DNA of 64,000 nt from Marinimicrobium sp038419845 (GCF_038419845.1 NZ_JBCAQT010000008.1:62001-126000), one strand, 5' to 3'; positions 26,646 through 35,256 are shown, counted from the first letter of the stretch. Numbers and translations are program-made. Notes: generated from the letters alone by a model not told the origin.

Positions 26646-28754
26646 TTAGATAGGCGCCAGAGCAACAAACTCACTGTAGAGGCCGTTGGTATCGTAAACC
26701 GCGATGAAAAATTGATAATCGCCCTCAAGAGACTCGAAGCTGTAGGAGGTCGCGACGTTGTCTTCAATGACAATACTCCCGGTCACGGAATTATCCAGAT
26801 TCCGATAGCGGATTTCATAGCCACCAATCTCGTACAATTCCAGGTAGTCGCCGTTTGCGCGCTGATCGGGCGTCACCCATTCGAGCGTGACCGCGCCCGC
26901 GACCGTCGTGCTCTCGTCAACCGTGCTAACAGTCTCCGTGCTTTCGGTCGTGGACACCTGCAGACTCCCGCTCAGGCCAGACCAGTTACCGGCGCTGTCC
27001 CCGGCGCGAACCGCATAGTGGTAACTCGCCCCCGATATCAGGCCCTGGTCGGTATAGCTGGTAGTGGGCGCGAGCAACTCGGCCACCAGTGCACCGTCGC
27101 GATACAGCTCGTAGCTGAAGACTTCGGTATCGTCGCTGGCGGCGTCCCAGCTCAGGGCAGTCCAGGTATCGCCCACATCGACGGCGGACAAGCCGGCGGG
27201 AACTGTGGGCGCCTGGGTATCCTCCGTCACGCTGCCCGTATCCTCAGACGTCGAGTCGGTGGAGTCGGTATCGGAAACCGTCGTTGAATCCTCCACGGTT
27301 CCGGTGCTGTCGGTATCACTCGCATAGCCGTACACTTCCAGCTCCCAGAGCGAATGCCCCCACTCGGTGGCGCGACGATAGCCTTCAATACGGACATAGC
27401 GGCCCCGGCCAGAAAAACTCAACTCATCCAGACCACCATCGCTGTCGATGACCGACTTCACCGTGGTCCAGTTATTGCCGTCATTGGAGACTTTGATGTC
27501 GTAGTCTTTGGAATAGGAGTTTTGCCAGTAGAGTTTGGCTTCCACAAGTTCATGCTCGCTTCCCAGGTCTACGGTGATCCAGTTGTGATCACTGAAATCA
27601 CTGGACCAGCGGGTGTCGGGATTACCGTCAATCGCATGCTCTGGGCCCAGGTAGTCATTTTCAACGGAGGACGCAAATGCCACCTTGCTGAGCGCGACGT
27701 TGGTCACCGTGGGATCGGTCGCCGGCTCGCCGTAGACTTCCAGCTCCCAGAGCGAATGCCCCCATTGCGTGGCGCGACGATAACCCTCAATGCGCACATA
27801 ACGGCCCTGACCGGAAACATTCAACTCATCCAGACCGCCATCACTGTCGACTACCGATTTTATGGTGGTCCAGTTGTTGCCATCGTCGGACACTTTGATG
27901 TCGTAGTCCTTGGAATAGGAATTCTGCCAGTAGAGCTTGATACTTGACAGGTCGTAACGATCTTCAAGGTCCACGGTGATCCAGTTGTGATCACTGAAAT
28001 CGCTGGACCAACGAGTGTCGGGATCGCCGTCAATCGCTTGCTCGGGTCCCAGGTAGTCATGTTCAACGGAGGACGCAACGGCCGTCTTATGGAGTGCGAG
28101 GTTATCCGTGCTGGTGTCGGTGTTGTCCGTGGTGGTGTCGGTGTTGTCCGTGGTGGTGGTGTCGTCCGTGGTAGTGGTGTCGTCCGTGGTGGTACCGGTG
28201 TCGTTCGTGGTGGTGTCGTCCGTGGTAGTGTTGGTCTCGTCCGTCGTGGTGTCGGTGCCGCCCGTCGTGGTGTCAGTGTCGTCCACCACCGGCTCGCCGT
28301 AGACTTCCAGCTCCAGGAGCGAGTACCCCCTATTGGTGCCGGGGCGATAACCCTCAATGCGCACATAGCGGCCTTGGCCGGAAAAACTGAGTTCATCCAG
28401 ACCGCCGTCACTGTCGATGACGGATTTCACCACAGCCCAGCTGTTGCCATCGTCGGATACTTGAACCTCGTAGTCTTCGGCATAAGCGTTATGCCAGTAG
28501 AGCCGGGCCTCCGTAAGGTCATAGCGCTCCCCGAGATCCACAGTGATCCACTCATTATCACCGTGGTCGCTGGACCAGCGGGTGCCGTGATCGCCATCGA
28601 CCGCCCTCTCGGGCGCCTGAGAGTTATTTTTCACCGAGGAGGCAAAGGTCGTTTTACCTTGGGCGATGTTGGTAGCGGCGCTTGCCAGGCCGGACCACAG
28701 GCCCGTGGTTAGTACGCAAGCAAGAAAAAACACAGATAGAGCTGATTTTTTCAT
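26646..28754 (-). CDS. Secreted protein with three F5/8C (CBM32-like) modules and FN3 domains
   Basis: Exported 702-aa protein with no catalytic domain. Order: signal peptide (~1-26), discoidin/CBM32-like module 1 (~28-155), Thr/Asp-rich linker (~157-218), module 2 (~219-345), module 3 (~350-480), linker, then one clear FN3 domain (~515-605) and a second FN3-like domain to the end. Each module has the pattern DTRWSSD, WITVDLG and GRYVRIEGY. Modules 2 and 3 are almost identical, also in DNA. The neighbouring cellulases suggest a polysaccharide-binding accessory role. GAGG before ATG 28754 lies inside a leader hairpin. Confidence 0.85.
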   Translation of the reverse strand: MKKSALSVFFLACVLTTGLWSGLASAATNIAQGKTTFASSVKNNSQAPERAVDGDHGTRWSSDHGDNEWITVDLGERYDLTEARLYWHNAYAEDYEVQVSDDGNSWAVVKSVIDSDGGLDELSFSGQGRYVRIEGYRPGTNRGYSLLELEVYGEPVVDDTDTTTGGTDTTTDETNTTTDDTTTNDTGTTTDDTTTTDDTTTTDNTDTTTDNTDTSTDNLALHKTAVASSVEHDYLGPEQAIDGDPDTRWSSDFSDHNWITVDLEDRYDLSSIKLYWQNSYSKDYDIKVSDDGNNWTTIKSVVDSDGGLDELNVSGQGRYVRIEGYRRATQWGHSLWELEVYGEPATDPTVTNVALSKVAFASSVENDYLGPEHAIDGNPDTRWSSDFSDHNWITVDLGSEHELVEAKLYWQNSYSKDYDIKVSNDGNNWTTVKSVIDSDGGLDELSFSGRGRYVRIEGYRRATEWGHSLWELEVYGYASDTDSTGTVEDSTTVSDTDSTDSTSEDTGSVTEDTQAPTVPAGLSAVDVGDTWTALSWDAASDDTEVFSYELYRDGALVAELLAPTTSYTDQGLISGASYHYAVRAGDSAGNWSGLSGSLQVSTTESTETVSTVDESTTVAGAVTLEWVTPDQRANGDYLELYEIGGYEIRYRNLDNSVTGSIVIEDNVATSYSFESLEGDYQFFIAVYDTNGLYSEFVALAPI
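27335..27676 (-). repeat. Intragenic direct repeat, copy in module 3
   Basis: About 342 bp encoding module 3 of the CBM32 protein. It closely matches 27737-28078, 402 bp away, and so marks a recent internal duplication. Confidence 0.8.
27737..28078 (-). repeat. Intragenic direct repeat, copy in module 2
   Basis: Partner of 27335-27676. Both copies begin with the same CTTCCAGCTCCCAGAGCGAA stretch and end at the AACGGAGGACGCAA stretch, with scattered mostly silent differences. Confidence 0.8.
28100..28285 (-). repeat. Tandem Thr/Asp codon repeat (linker minisatellite)
   Basis: Imperfect short repeats of the GTGGTGGTGTCGTCC type encode the TDTTTDDTTTTD linker between modules 1 and 2 of the CBM32 protein. 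Such tracts are prone to length change by slippage. Confidence 0.8.
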
Positions 28755-29570
28755 TCGAAACCTCGAAAGTGTTGAGAGACATCGTCCACTTCCGAGGCTT
28801 TTTTAGGCGACGCTGGGCACAGCCCCTCCGTCGCCCGAATACGAGCAGGAAGCAACGATTTGGTTACAAATAAAACTCAGTACGCTATTCATAAAATGGA
28901 TTCCGTCCGACCGTTAAATAGCTTGAATCAGTCACGCGAAAGCCCAGTGGCAATTCGCGCTGGAGGCAAGAATAGAGATTGCGGCAGGTATGTCAAAGGC
29001 AAAAATAAAGCTCAATTCAGAAAAAAATATGGTCAGAATGGCAACAGACTTTATGCTTTTAAGTGCTAGTGTCTGTTCACGGAGCGGGAAGGAATTAACA
29101 GGAAAACTGTGCGCCAGCAATCAACTTTCCAATAATACCGTGTTGATCGTCGGGTTTTGGCCCCCGGTTATAACCGATAGTCGGAGCACCCAAAAATCGC
29201 GGGGGAACGGGATCACAATTTTCCCGGGCAGGAGAATTTCAATGGAATTTCTGAATTGTGAACTGGCATAAAGATGAGGTCTTGACATTCCTTTCTCATC
29301 TATTAAAACGCTATAAGAACGGGTGCTTTTTATTCTTTTTATTAAAATGTCAGCGGGTGTCTAGATTAAAATAATTGGTGATCAGAGAAAAATTGTCACG
29401 TAAAAGCACAAACTGCCTGGCCGTTTTGTGGATTTCGCTGTCAAGCACCGAGATAGCCGTTCTCGATTCCTGGAGTTCATACCAGTCCCCGCGAAGTCTG
29501 GCTTTTTGGCAATCGGGCCCCTATCCTAGAGACAATTTAATTGACACCCGAGAGTGAACAAAAAATCATA
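28755..29570. other. Intergenic region with divergent promoters
   Basis: About 815 bp of lower-GC sequence between the CBM32 gene (minus) and the lipoprotein gene (plus). No open frame here looks real. It holds the CBM32-gene leader with two stem-loops (28761-28797, and GGCGACG/CGTCGCC at about 28806-28835) and the 12-bp palindrome CGGTTATAACCG (29165-29176). Confidence 0.6.
28761..28797 (-). promoter_or_regulatory. Leader hairpin covering the CBM32-gene ribosome site
   Basis: CCTCGAAAGTG (28761-28771) and CACTTCCGAGG (28787-28797) pair with one mismatch. On the transcript the arm nearest the gene contains the GAGG Shine-Dalgarno, so folding would mask it. Read on the plus strand the same hairpin is followed by TTTTTT and could terminate antisense transcription. 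Confidence 0.5.
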
Positions 29571-30986
29571 ATGACTCTACAAGACCACCGCAATCATCAC
29601 CTAAAGCCGCTTTGGGGGCTCCTGGCGGCATGCCTGCTTCTGGGCGCCTGCAGCGAGAAGCCATCCGGGCCCCAGAGCCTGAAAACGCTTCACGAGGGCA
29701 AACGGGTGGCAGTCACCTTCTATGGTGAACGCAGCTCGAGCTCCCTGTTCGGCCCGGAGGCCGCCCTGACCGATCAGGTGCGACCCCTGACCCGTACTGG
29801 CGAACCGGAGGGGGAATTTCACGAAAAGCGGCCCGACTGGCTAGAATTCGAATACCGTATAAACAATGAGAGCCGGCGGGTGCTGGTGGCCAAACAGCCG
29901 GTGATGAACCAGGTTTCCTGGTGGGGCATTGCCCGGGCCGGCGCGGCACTCGGCGACGACTCCGAGCTGAGCATTCAGGGGCGTCGCTACCGGCAGAGCG
30001 TCCGGATCGAGGACCGCAACGGCAATGAATACCGATTGCGCCTGCTCGATTGTGGCGGCGCCACCATGGCGCACCTGTCGGAGTGGAATCTGCTGATCGG
30101 CGGCGTGCACGAGGGCGACAAGGACTTCCGGGGACCCCGCTATGGCTGGATCGAGCGCCCCTATACCAATGCGGATCTCAAGGTCGGACTGGAAGGCTCC
30201 CTGAGTTGGTGCGGGGACCGCTGGGAGGAGAAGGGCCACCGGGTGACCCGGGGGTATTATTTTGTCTCCCGCTTTCACGCCGCGCCCGCCCATATCAGCT
30301 CTGACCGGCTGTACTGGCGACCGGTACTCGAGCGCATCGAGCCGACAGTGGCAGAGCGGCCCCTGGTCGAGGGCGCGCAGCGCTCGCCGGACGGGCGCCT
30401 GGACTACCTCGGGCTCAAGTCCAACACTGAAATTTTTGGCGCCGACCAGAGCCTCGCCGATCGGCTTGGGTTCACCGACGGTGAGCGCATTGGAGAGGGT
30501 GAGCCGGATTGGCTGAACTTTGATGACGAGGGAAAACGCAAACTGGTGGCCGCCAAACCTCTGGCACATTCACTGTCCTGGGATCGACTCGACGAGGCGG
30601 GGCTGGTGAATGGCGCTGATATCCGGGTATCGGATCAGGAGGGCCGAGGTTATCGGGTGCGCCTGCTCGAGTGCGGCGAGTCCACTCTGGACCATGAGTC
30701 CGAGTGGAACCGGCTGATCGGGGGCGTGGCTCAACCGGATGGGGATTTTGCCCGATACCCTTCGGTGTATGGCTGGATCGAGGAGCCGCTTCATCACGGC
30801 CGGCTGCACATCGGGAGTAAAAAAGGCTCGGCAAGCTGGTGTCAGGAAGGTATCTCGCTATACGGCAAACACCATGGCGTGAACCGGGGCTATCTGGTGC
30901 CTTCGCGCCATCACGCCACCAGCTCCGGCTTTACCGGCTGGGGGTTTGGCTGGCGCCCCGTATTGGAGCAGATTGAAGACCAGTGA
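29571..30986 (+). CDS. Lipoprotein with two tandem copies of an unidentified domain
   Basis: Predicted lipoprotein (471 aa). Its signal peptide ends LLLGAC, with lipid Cys27. Two repeats of about 210 residues follow. Each carries the ordered motifs WxxxxxAG, YRxRLLxCG, SEWNRLIGGV-like, YGWIExPxxxxxLxxG, a SWC segment, RGYxxxSRxHA and WRPVLExIE. The WRPVLE ending recalls a domain of bacterial surface and phage structural proteins (GFRPVLE), but I cannot name the family. ATG 29571 is the only ATG that gives the signal peptide; its ribosome site is poor. The function is unknown; it may be cell-surface binding. Confidence 0.7.
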   Translation: MTLQDHRNHHLKPLWGLLAACLLLGACSEKPSGPQSLKTLHEGKRVAVTFYGERSSSSLFGPEAALTDQVRPLTRTGEPEGEFHEKRPDWLEFEYRINNESRRVLVAKQPVMNQVSWWGIARAGAALGDDSELSIQGRRYRQSVRIEDRNGNEYRLRLLDCGGATMAHLSEWNLLIGGVHEGDKDFRGPRYGWIERPYTNADLKVGLEGSLSWCGDRWEEKGHRVTRGYYFVSRFHAAPAHISSDRLYWRPVLERIEPTVAERPLVEGAQRSPDGRLDYLGLKSNTEIFGADQSLADRLGFTDGERIGEGEPDWLNFDDEGKRKLVAAKPLAHSLSWDRLDEAGLVNGADIRVSDQEGRGYRVRLLECGESTLDHESEWNRLIGGVAQPDGDFARYPSVYGWIEEPLHHGRLHIGSKKGSASWCQEGISLYGKHHGVNRGYLVPSRHHATSSGFTGWGFGWRPVLEQIEDQ

Positions 30987-31085
30987 AGGGGGAGGCGCGA
31001 GCGCGTTAATCGCGAATTTGCTTAAAGGACCCACAATTCGGGAAAATAGAGACTGACGCTCGCCCAACACTCGGAATAGAAACGC

Positions 31086-31694
31086 ATGGACCAGACACCG
31101 CTCCCCACGGCGCAACCAGATCCCAGGAATCTGGAACAGCTGCTCAATCACATTGCCCGGGTATCCGCCGACCAGGAGCGGGTGTCCATAGGGACCGTGG
31201 TCAACTCGGTCGGCCAGCGCTCCTTCGCCCCCCTTCTGCTGGTGATTGGGGCAGCTCTCACCTCGCCACTCAGCGGAATTCCGGGCTTTCCCACCACCAT
31301 GGCGATCTTTGTTTTGCTGGTGGCGGTGCAATTGCTGGTGGGCCGGGACCATTTCTGGCTGCCACAATGGTTGTTGCGTCGTTCGGTGCCAAGAGCGAGG
31401 CTGCTGCAGGGCATTCACTGGCTGCAGCGCCCGGCGCAACTGATTGATCGTGCCGTCAAGCCGCGCCTGACTCTTTTCGTGAGGGGCACAGGCCAGTACA
31501 CCATCGCCGCGATCTGCATCGTCATCGCACTGGGAGTCCCGCTGCTGGAGATCGTGCCTTTTCTGGCGACCCTGGCGGGTGTGGTACTGACCATGTTCGG
31601 CCTGTCGCTGGTCGCCTACGATGGTGCCCTGGCGCTGCTGGCGTTCGTGCTCACCGCCGTAGCCTTCGGCCTGGTCCTCTACGGCGCGGCCTGA
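31086..31694 (+). CDS. ExoD-family exopolysaccharide synthesis protein
   Basis: Inner-membrane protein (202 aa) of the ExoD family, named from a Rhizobium gene that affects exopolysaccharide production. It has a soluble start (~1-35) and several helices. Family blocks are ALTSPLSGIPGFPT, FWLPQWLLRRSV and the late segment PLLEIVPFLATLAG. The molecular activity of ExoD is not established. GGAA stands about 8 nt before ATG 31086. It is not part of a visible polysaccharide cluster. Confidence 0.85.
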   Translation: MDQTPLPTAQPDPRNLEQLLNHIARVSADQERVSIGTVVNSVGQRSFAPLLLVIGAALTSPLSGIPGFPTTMAIFVLLVAVQLLVGRDHFWLPQWLLRRSVPRARLLQGIHWLQRPAQLIDRAVKPRLTLFVRGTGQYTIAAICIVIALGVPLLEIVPFLATLAGVVLTMFGLSLVAYDGALALLAFVLTAVAFGLVLYGAA

Positions 31695-31715
31695 TGCGCC
31701 TCGCGTAAGGGCACC

Positions 31716-32297
31716 CTAGAAACGATAATCGAACTGCAGGCTCAGGGTTTCAAACCGGTTGTCATCCGTGTTGGCCAACTGCCGGTACTCGGCGTTGAAA
31801 TTGAGGTGGTCGGTAACATACCAGCCCACACCCAGCCCGTAGGAGCTTCCTGACAATGAATCATCCGTTGTTTCGGAGCTGTTGCCCTCCCAGCGGGTGA
31901 CCACCGTATCCAGCTGCGCATAGCCAAGCAGCCCGTACAGGCGCGCTTTCTGATTGATCAGCTCCGGGCGATAGTAGACGGCGGCGTATTGATCCACTTC
32001 GCGTCCGATTTCACTCAACGACGCATTATCTTCCTGTTCGGTGACAAAGTAGTCCGAGCTGTCATCGCGATCGTCATTGACCCCCAGGCCAATGCGCCCC
32101 TCAACACCCAGCAGGCCGTTGTATTTGTAGCCGGCGGACAGTTCCAGCGCCGGCATTTCGGCCTTGTCGTAAGGCGTTCGCGAGTCGCCCGACACCATGA
32201 CGGCACCGACCCCCACGTAGGGTCCCCGCTGGTTATCGGCCAGTACCGGGGAGGCCAACAGCGCCAGAACGGCACCGGCACTCAAGAATGTTTTCAT
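31716..32297 (-). CDS. Outer-membrane beta-barrel protein
   Basis: Exported protein of 193 aa with a signal peptide (MKTFLSAGAVLALLASPVLA) and alternating short amphipathic strands ending in the aromatic YRF terminus typical of BAM substrates. The pattern (GPYVGVGAV, LELSAGYKYNGLLGVEGRIG, YGLGVGWYVTDHLNFNAEYR) fits the small OmpA/OmpW-like porin-family barrels (OMP_b-brl). GGGAG precedes the start. The gene converges with exoD, 21 bp away. No specific function can be assigned. Confidence 0.8.
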   Translation of the reverse strand: MKTFLSAGAVLALLASPVLADNQRGPYVGVGAVMVSGDSRTPYDKAEMPALELSAGYKYNGLLGVEGRIGLGVNDDRDDSSDYFVTEQEDNASLSEIGREVDQYAAVYYRPELINQKARLYGLLGYAQLDTVVTRWEGNSSETTDDSLSGSSYGLGVGWYVTDHLNFNAEYRQLANTDDNRFETLSLQFDYRF

Positions 32298-32411
32298 ACA
32301 CTGCTCCCTCTTGGAATGAGTCAGGGCGGAAGTATCGCACAGCGATCCACCGGATCAACTGTCGGCGCGCAAATTTGCCGGCCAGTATCACGTTTCCACC
32401 CCCTTAAACGA

Positions 32412-32438
32412 CAAAACCCGGCCTGAAGCCGGGTTTTG
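32412..32438 (-). terminator. Rho-independent terminator after rpmG
   Basis: An 11-bp perfect stem CAAAACCCGGC / GCCGGGTTTTG with a 5-nt loop, 21 bp after the rpmG stop. T-runs occur on both strands, so it can also serve opposing transcripts. Confidence 0.85.
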
Positions 32439-32459
32439 AGTCACGCAGAGGGCGATCAA

Positions 32460-32615
32460 CTACTTGATCTTGCCTTCTTTGTAGACCACGTGCTTACGAG
32501 CCACGGGGTCAAACTTTTTGATTTCCATTTTCTCGGGCATGTTCCGCTTGTTCTTGTCAGTCGTGTAGAAGTGACCGGTGCCCGCTGTGGAGTTCAAACG
32601 AATCTTGTCGCGCAT
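32460..32615 (-). CDS. rpmG: 50S ribosomal protein L33
   Basis: Ribosomal protein of 51 aa. The sequence begins MRDKIRLNSTAGTGHFYTT and ends KHVVYKEGKIK, the standard L33 pattern. It is of the zinc-independent type, because the CxxC pairs are missing. AGGAG lies 6 nt before ATG 32615. The gene follows rpmB by 13 bp, the usual rpmB-rpmG order. Confidence 0.97.
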   Translation of the reverse strand: MRDKIRLNSTAGTGHFYTTDKNKRNMPEKMEIKKFDPVARKHVVYKEGKIK

Positions 32616-32628
32616 GATGTTTCTCCTA

Positions 32629-32865
32629 TTAGAACTTTTCGCCGCGAGCGCGCAGATCGGTCAGTACGGCGTCGATGCCGCGCTTGTCGATAACACGCAT
32701 GCCTTTGGAGGATACCTTCAGCTTGACGAAACGCTTTTCAGATTCCACCCAGAAGCGGTGAGAGTGCAGGTTGGGCAAAAAACGACGCTTGGTGTGGTTT
32801 TTTGCGTGGGATACGTTGTTTCCAGTAACAGGGCGCTTGCCGGTTACCTGACATACTTGGGACAT
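32629..32865 (-). CDS. rpmB: 50S ribosomal protein L28
   Basis: Ribosomal protein of 78 aa that starts MSQVCQVTGKRPVTGNNVSHA, followed by the basic NHTKRRFLPNLH stretch and the conserved VSSKGMRVIDKRGID segment. It is the first gene of rpmB-rpmG. The leader and promoter must lie in the 378 bp up to the TetR gene. Confidence 0.98.
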   Translation of the reverse strand: MSQVCQVTGKRPVTGNNVSHAKNHTKRRFLPNLHSHRFWVESEKRFVKLKVSSKGMRVIDKRGIDAVLTDLRARGEKF

Positions 32866-33243
32866 GATCTTGCCTCGTCGTGTTCAGCGCGCTGCGCTGC
32901 GGGTTCGGTTTTACAACAGGCCCACAGCCCGGCACGGGGTGTTTTTTGCAGCCTATTTCGTTCACTTTGCGGTCTGGGCGGGGTATTTCGAGGGGGCTCG
33001 GGGCGCAAGAGCCGGCTACCCAACCGCAGAAAGGCGCGTTTTATACCAAAACCCGGGCCCAATAGCAATGATTTCTGATCATTCTGGTGGTTTTTTGGTC
33101 AGCGGTGCGGGTTTCACCGATTGTGGTGGCATAAAGTCCGGCCCGCTCAGGGGTAAGGTCTTCCGCACGCTGTAGAAACCACCTTGCGGTCACGTAGGTC
33201 TGGTAAGCGACAGCGCACCTGACAAAATGACTTTCCGCTACCC
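32866..33243. other. Intergenic region upstream of rpmB
   Basis: This 378-bp stretch separates rpmB from the TetR gene, both on the minus strand. It should contain the rpmB promoter and the end of the TetR transcript. No credible gene, tRNA or strong hairpin was seen. Confidence 0.5.
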
Positions 33244-33870
33244 TTACAATCGAGCCGGATCGCCCTTCAGTCCCAAAATCGTCAGAATCTGCTTTTGGGC
33301 AGCGTCGAGAATGCGCTGCTGCTCTTCTTCACCGGAGATGCTTTTGGCAATCGCCACCGCCCCCACCATGGAGGCAAGAATGGACCGGGACTTGTCCGTG
33401 ACAGTGGACGGCTCTGGTTTGAAAGGCAGCTTTTTCAACCGGCTGAGCGCGGTAATGCGCCGCTCCAGCATGGTTTTCATTCGCTCGTACGCTTGATCAT
33501 AAAGCTGACGAATTTCCGGCTTGTCACTGCCGATTTCGTTAAACAGCACGGATTCCGGGCCCGGTTCAGCGCGGTCTTTCAGCGCCCCGAGGTTAAGGTA
33601 ATCAGTCACCAGTGCCGTCAGGTGCTTGATGGAAAACGGCTCCTTGGCGAGCCGCTCGCGGCGGTTTCGCTGAAACGCATCGGCCAGGTAGGCCTTGAAC
33701 AGCGCCTGTTTCGACTCGAAGTGCCCGTAAAAAGCGCCGTGTGTCATCCGCGCCAGTTTCATGATCTGCCCGATCGACACCTTGTCGAAACCGTAGCGAG
33801 CAAACAGCTCGCTGGCGGATTTCAAAATGCGGTCTTTCGAGCGGGACTTGTGCGCTTTGGAATAGGGCAT
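33244..33870 (-). CDS. TetR-family transcriptional regulator
   Basis: Cytoplasmic repressor-type protein of 208 aa. The N-terminal HTH reads RILKSASELFARYGFDKVSI, then IMKLARMTHGAFYGHFESKQ (residues ~15-60). The C-terminal part is a helical ligand domain resembling regulators of lipid or drug genes. It is divergent from fabF, and a 20-bp imperfect palindrome in the shared gap (33895-33914) is the obvious operator. Control of fabF by an acyl ligand is a reasonable inference. Confidence 0.88.
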   Translation of the reverse strand: MPYSKAHKSRSKDRILKSASELFARYGFDKVSIGQIMKLARMTHGAFYGHFESKQALFKAYLADAFQRNRRERLAKEPFSIKHLTALVTDYLNLGALKDRAEPGPESVLFNEIGSDKPEIRQLYDQAYERMKTMLERRITALSRLKKLPFKPEPSTVTDKSRSILASMVGAVAIAKSISGEEEQQRILDAAQKQILTILGLKGDPARL

Positions 33871-33894
33871 GTCAGGACTCTCTACCGGGCGAAT

Positions 33895-33914
33895 TATATT
33901 ATCTTGATCATATA
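33895..33914. promoter_or_regulatory. Candidate TetR operator in the tetR-fabF gap
   Basis: TATATTATCTTGATCATATA is symmetric at 16 of its 20 positions (TATAT-x-ATC-xx-GAT-x-ATATA). It lies 25 bp from the TetR start and 61 bp from the fabF start, placed to control both genes. Confidence 0.6.
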
Positions 33915-33975
33915 TTAACTCGGCGTAGCCTGCCTCCCATTACTCGTTGGTACTTGATTGTAAAGGGAGGCAAAA

Positions 33976-35256
33976 GTGAATGTGAACTCACCGATTGTTA
34001 TTACCGGAATGGGCCTCGTGAGCCCGCTGGGCTGTGGGGTCGAGTCGGTTTGGCGCCGCCTGACAGCCGCCGAATCCGGCGTACGTCTCATCGAGCATTT
34101 CAACACGGGGGACTTCCCGGTTCGCATTGCCGGCATGGTGCCCAGCCATGAACAGGACCAGGACGCGGGGCTGGATGAAGCCTCGGTAATCAGCCCCAAA
34201 GAGCGCAAGAAGATGGACCGCTTTACCGTCTACGCCCTTGCGGCCGCTCAGGAGGCCTTGACCCAAGCCGGTTGGGCGCCCGAGTCCGAGCGCGATCAGG
34301 CGAATTCGGCCACGTTAATCGGTAGTGGCATCGGTGGTTTCCCCACTATCACCCAAGCGCAGACCACCATGAGCCAGCGGGGGTACAAGCGACTCTCGCC
34401 CTTTACCGTTCCGGCGTTTCTGGCCAATTTGGCCGCCGGCAATGTCTCCATTCGTCATGGCCTCAAGGGCCCCATGGGCTGTCCGGTCACCGCCTGCGCC
34501 GCCGGCCTGCAAGCCATTGGCGACGGCATGCGTCTGATTCGCAGCGGCGAAGCAGAAGTGGCCCTGGTTGGCGGTGCGGAGGCCTGTGTAGACCCGCTGT
34601 CCCTTGCCAGTTTCCATGCCATGAAGGCGCTTTCCACACGCAATGAAGCCCCCGCAGAAGCCTCCCGACCTTTCGACCGGGACCGGGACGGCTTTGTGAT
34701 GGGCGAAGGTGCCGGGCTCTTAGTTATTGAAACCCTGGAGCACGCCCAAGCCCGAGGTGCCATGCCGCTGGCGGTGATCAGCGGCTATGGCACGAGCACC
34801 GACGCGCACCACATCACCTCCGGCCCGGAAGACGGCTCGGGCGCGGCGCGGGCCATAGAGCGTGCGCTGGCGATGGCGAGTTTGAAGCCCGAAGAGATTG
34901 ACCACATCAACGCTCACGCCACCTCCACTCCGGTGGGGGACCGGGCCGAAGTGGCGTCATTGCGAAGGGTTTTTGGCGAGCATCTGCGGAATATCCCCAT
35001 CTCTGCCACCAAGTCCGCTACCGGGCATCTGTTGGGGGCGGCCGGGGGCATTGAAGCCATTTTCTCTGTCATGGCCCAGCGCAGTGGCACCCTGCCGCCG
35101 ACGCTGAACCTCAGCCAAGCGGACGAGGCCGTGGAGGATTTGGACCTGGTGCCCAATACGGCCAGACAGCAGGCGTCGAAGCACGTGTTGTGCAACGGTT
35201 TTGGTTTCGGCGGAGTGAACGCGTCGTTGATTGTCAGCGCCTGCTCCAGAGAATAA
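33976..35256 (+). CDS. Beta-ketoacyl-ACP synthase II (FabF-like)
   Basis: Condensing enzyme of fatty-acid elongation (426 aa). The catalytic triad of KAS II is present: the nucleophile Cys in PVTACAAGLQAIGDG, His in NAHATSTPVGD and the second His in KSATGHLLGAAGG. The start is GTG 33976 with GGGAGG 5 nt upstream. It stands outside any fab cluster and is paired with a divergent TetR regulator. It is therefore probably an accessory KAS adjusting chain length or unsaturation, not the housekeeping fabF (inference). Confidence 0.9.
   Translation: MNVNSPIVITGMGLVSPLGCGVESVWRRLTAAESGVRLIEHFNTGDFPVRIAGMVPSHEQDQDAGLDEASVISPKERKKMDRFTVYALAAAQEALTQAGWAPESERDQANSATLIGSGIGGFPTITQAQTTMSQRGYKRLSPFTVPAFLANLAAGNVSIRHGLKGPMGCPVTACAAGLQAIGDGMRLIRSGEAEVALVGGAEACVDPLSLASFHAMKALSTRNEAPAEASRPFDRDRDGFVMGEGAGLLVIETLEHAQARGAMPLAVISGYGTSTDAHHITSGPEDGSGAARAIERALAMASLKPEEIDHINAHATSTPVGDRAEVASLRRVFGEHLRNIPISATKSATGHLLGAAGGIEAIFSVMAQRSGTLPPTLNLSQADEAVEDLDLVPNTARQQASKHVLCNGFGFGGVNASLIVSACSRE

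Noticed and set aside
28100..28285. CRISPR-like short repeats
   Set aside because: The repeats are in frame, have no unique spacers and encode a Thr/Asp linker.
28800..28870. Cyclic-di-GMP riboswitch before the CBM32 gene
   Set aside because: AAAGCCTCGG resembles part of the GEMM motif, but the rest of the consensus is missing.
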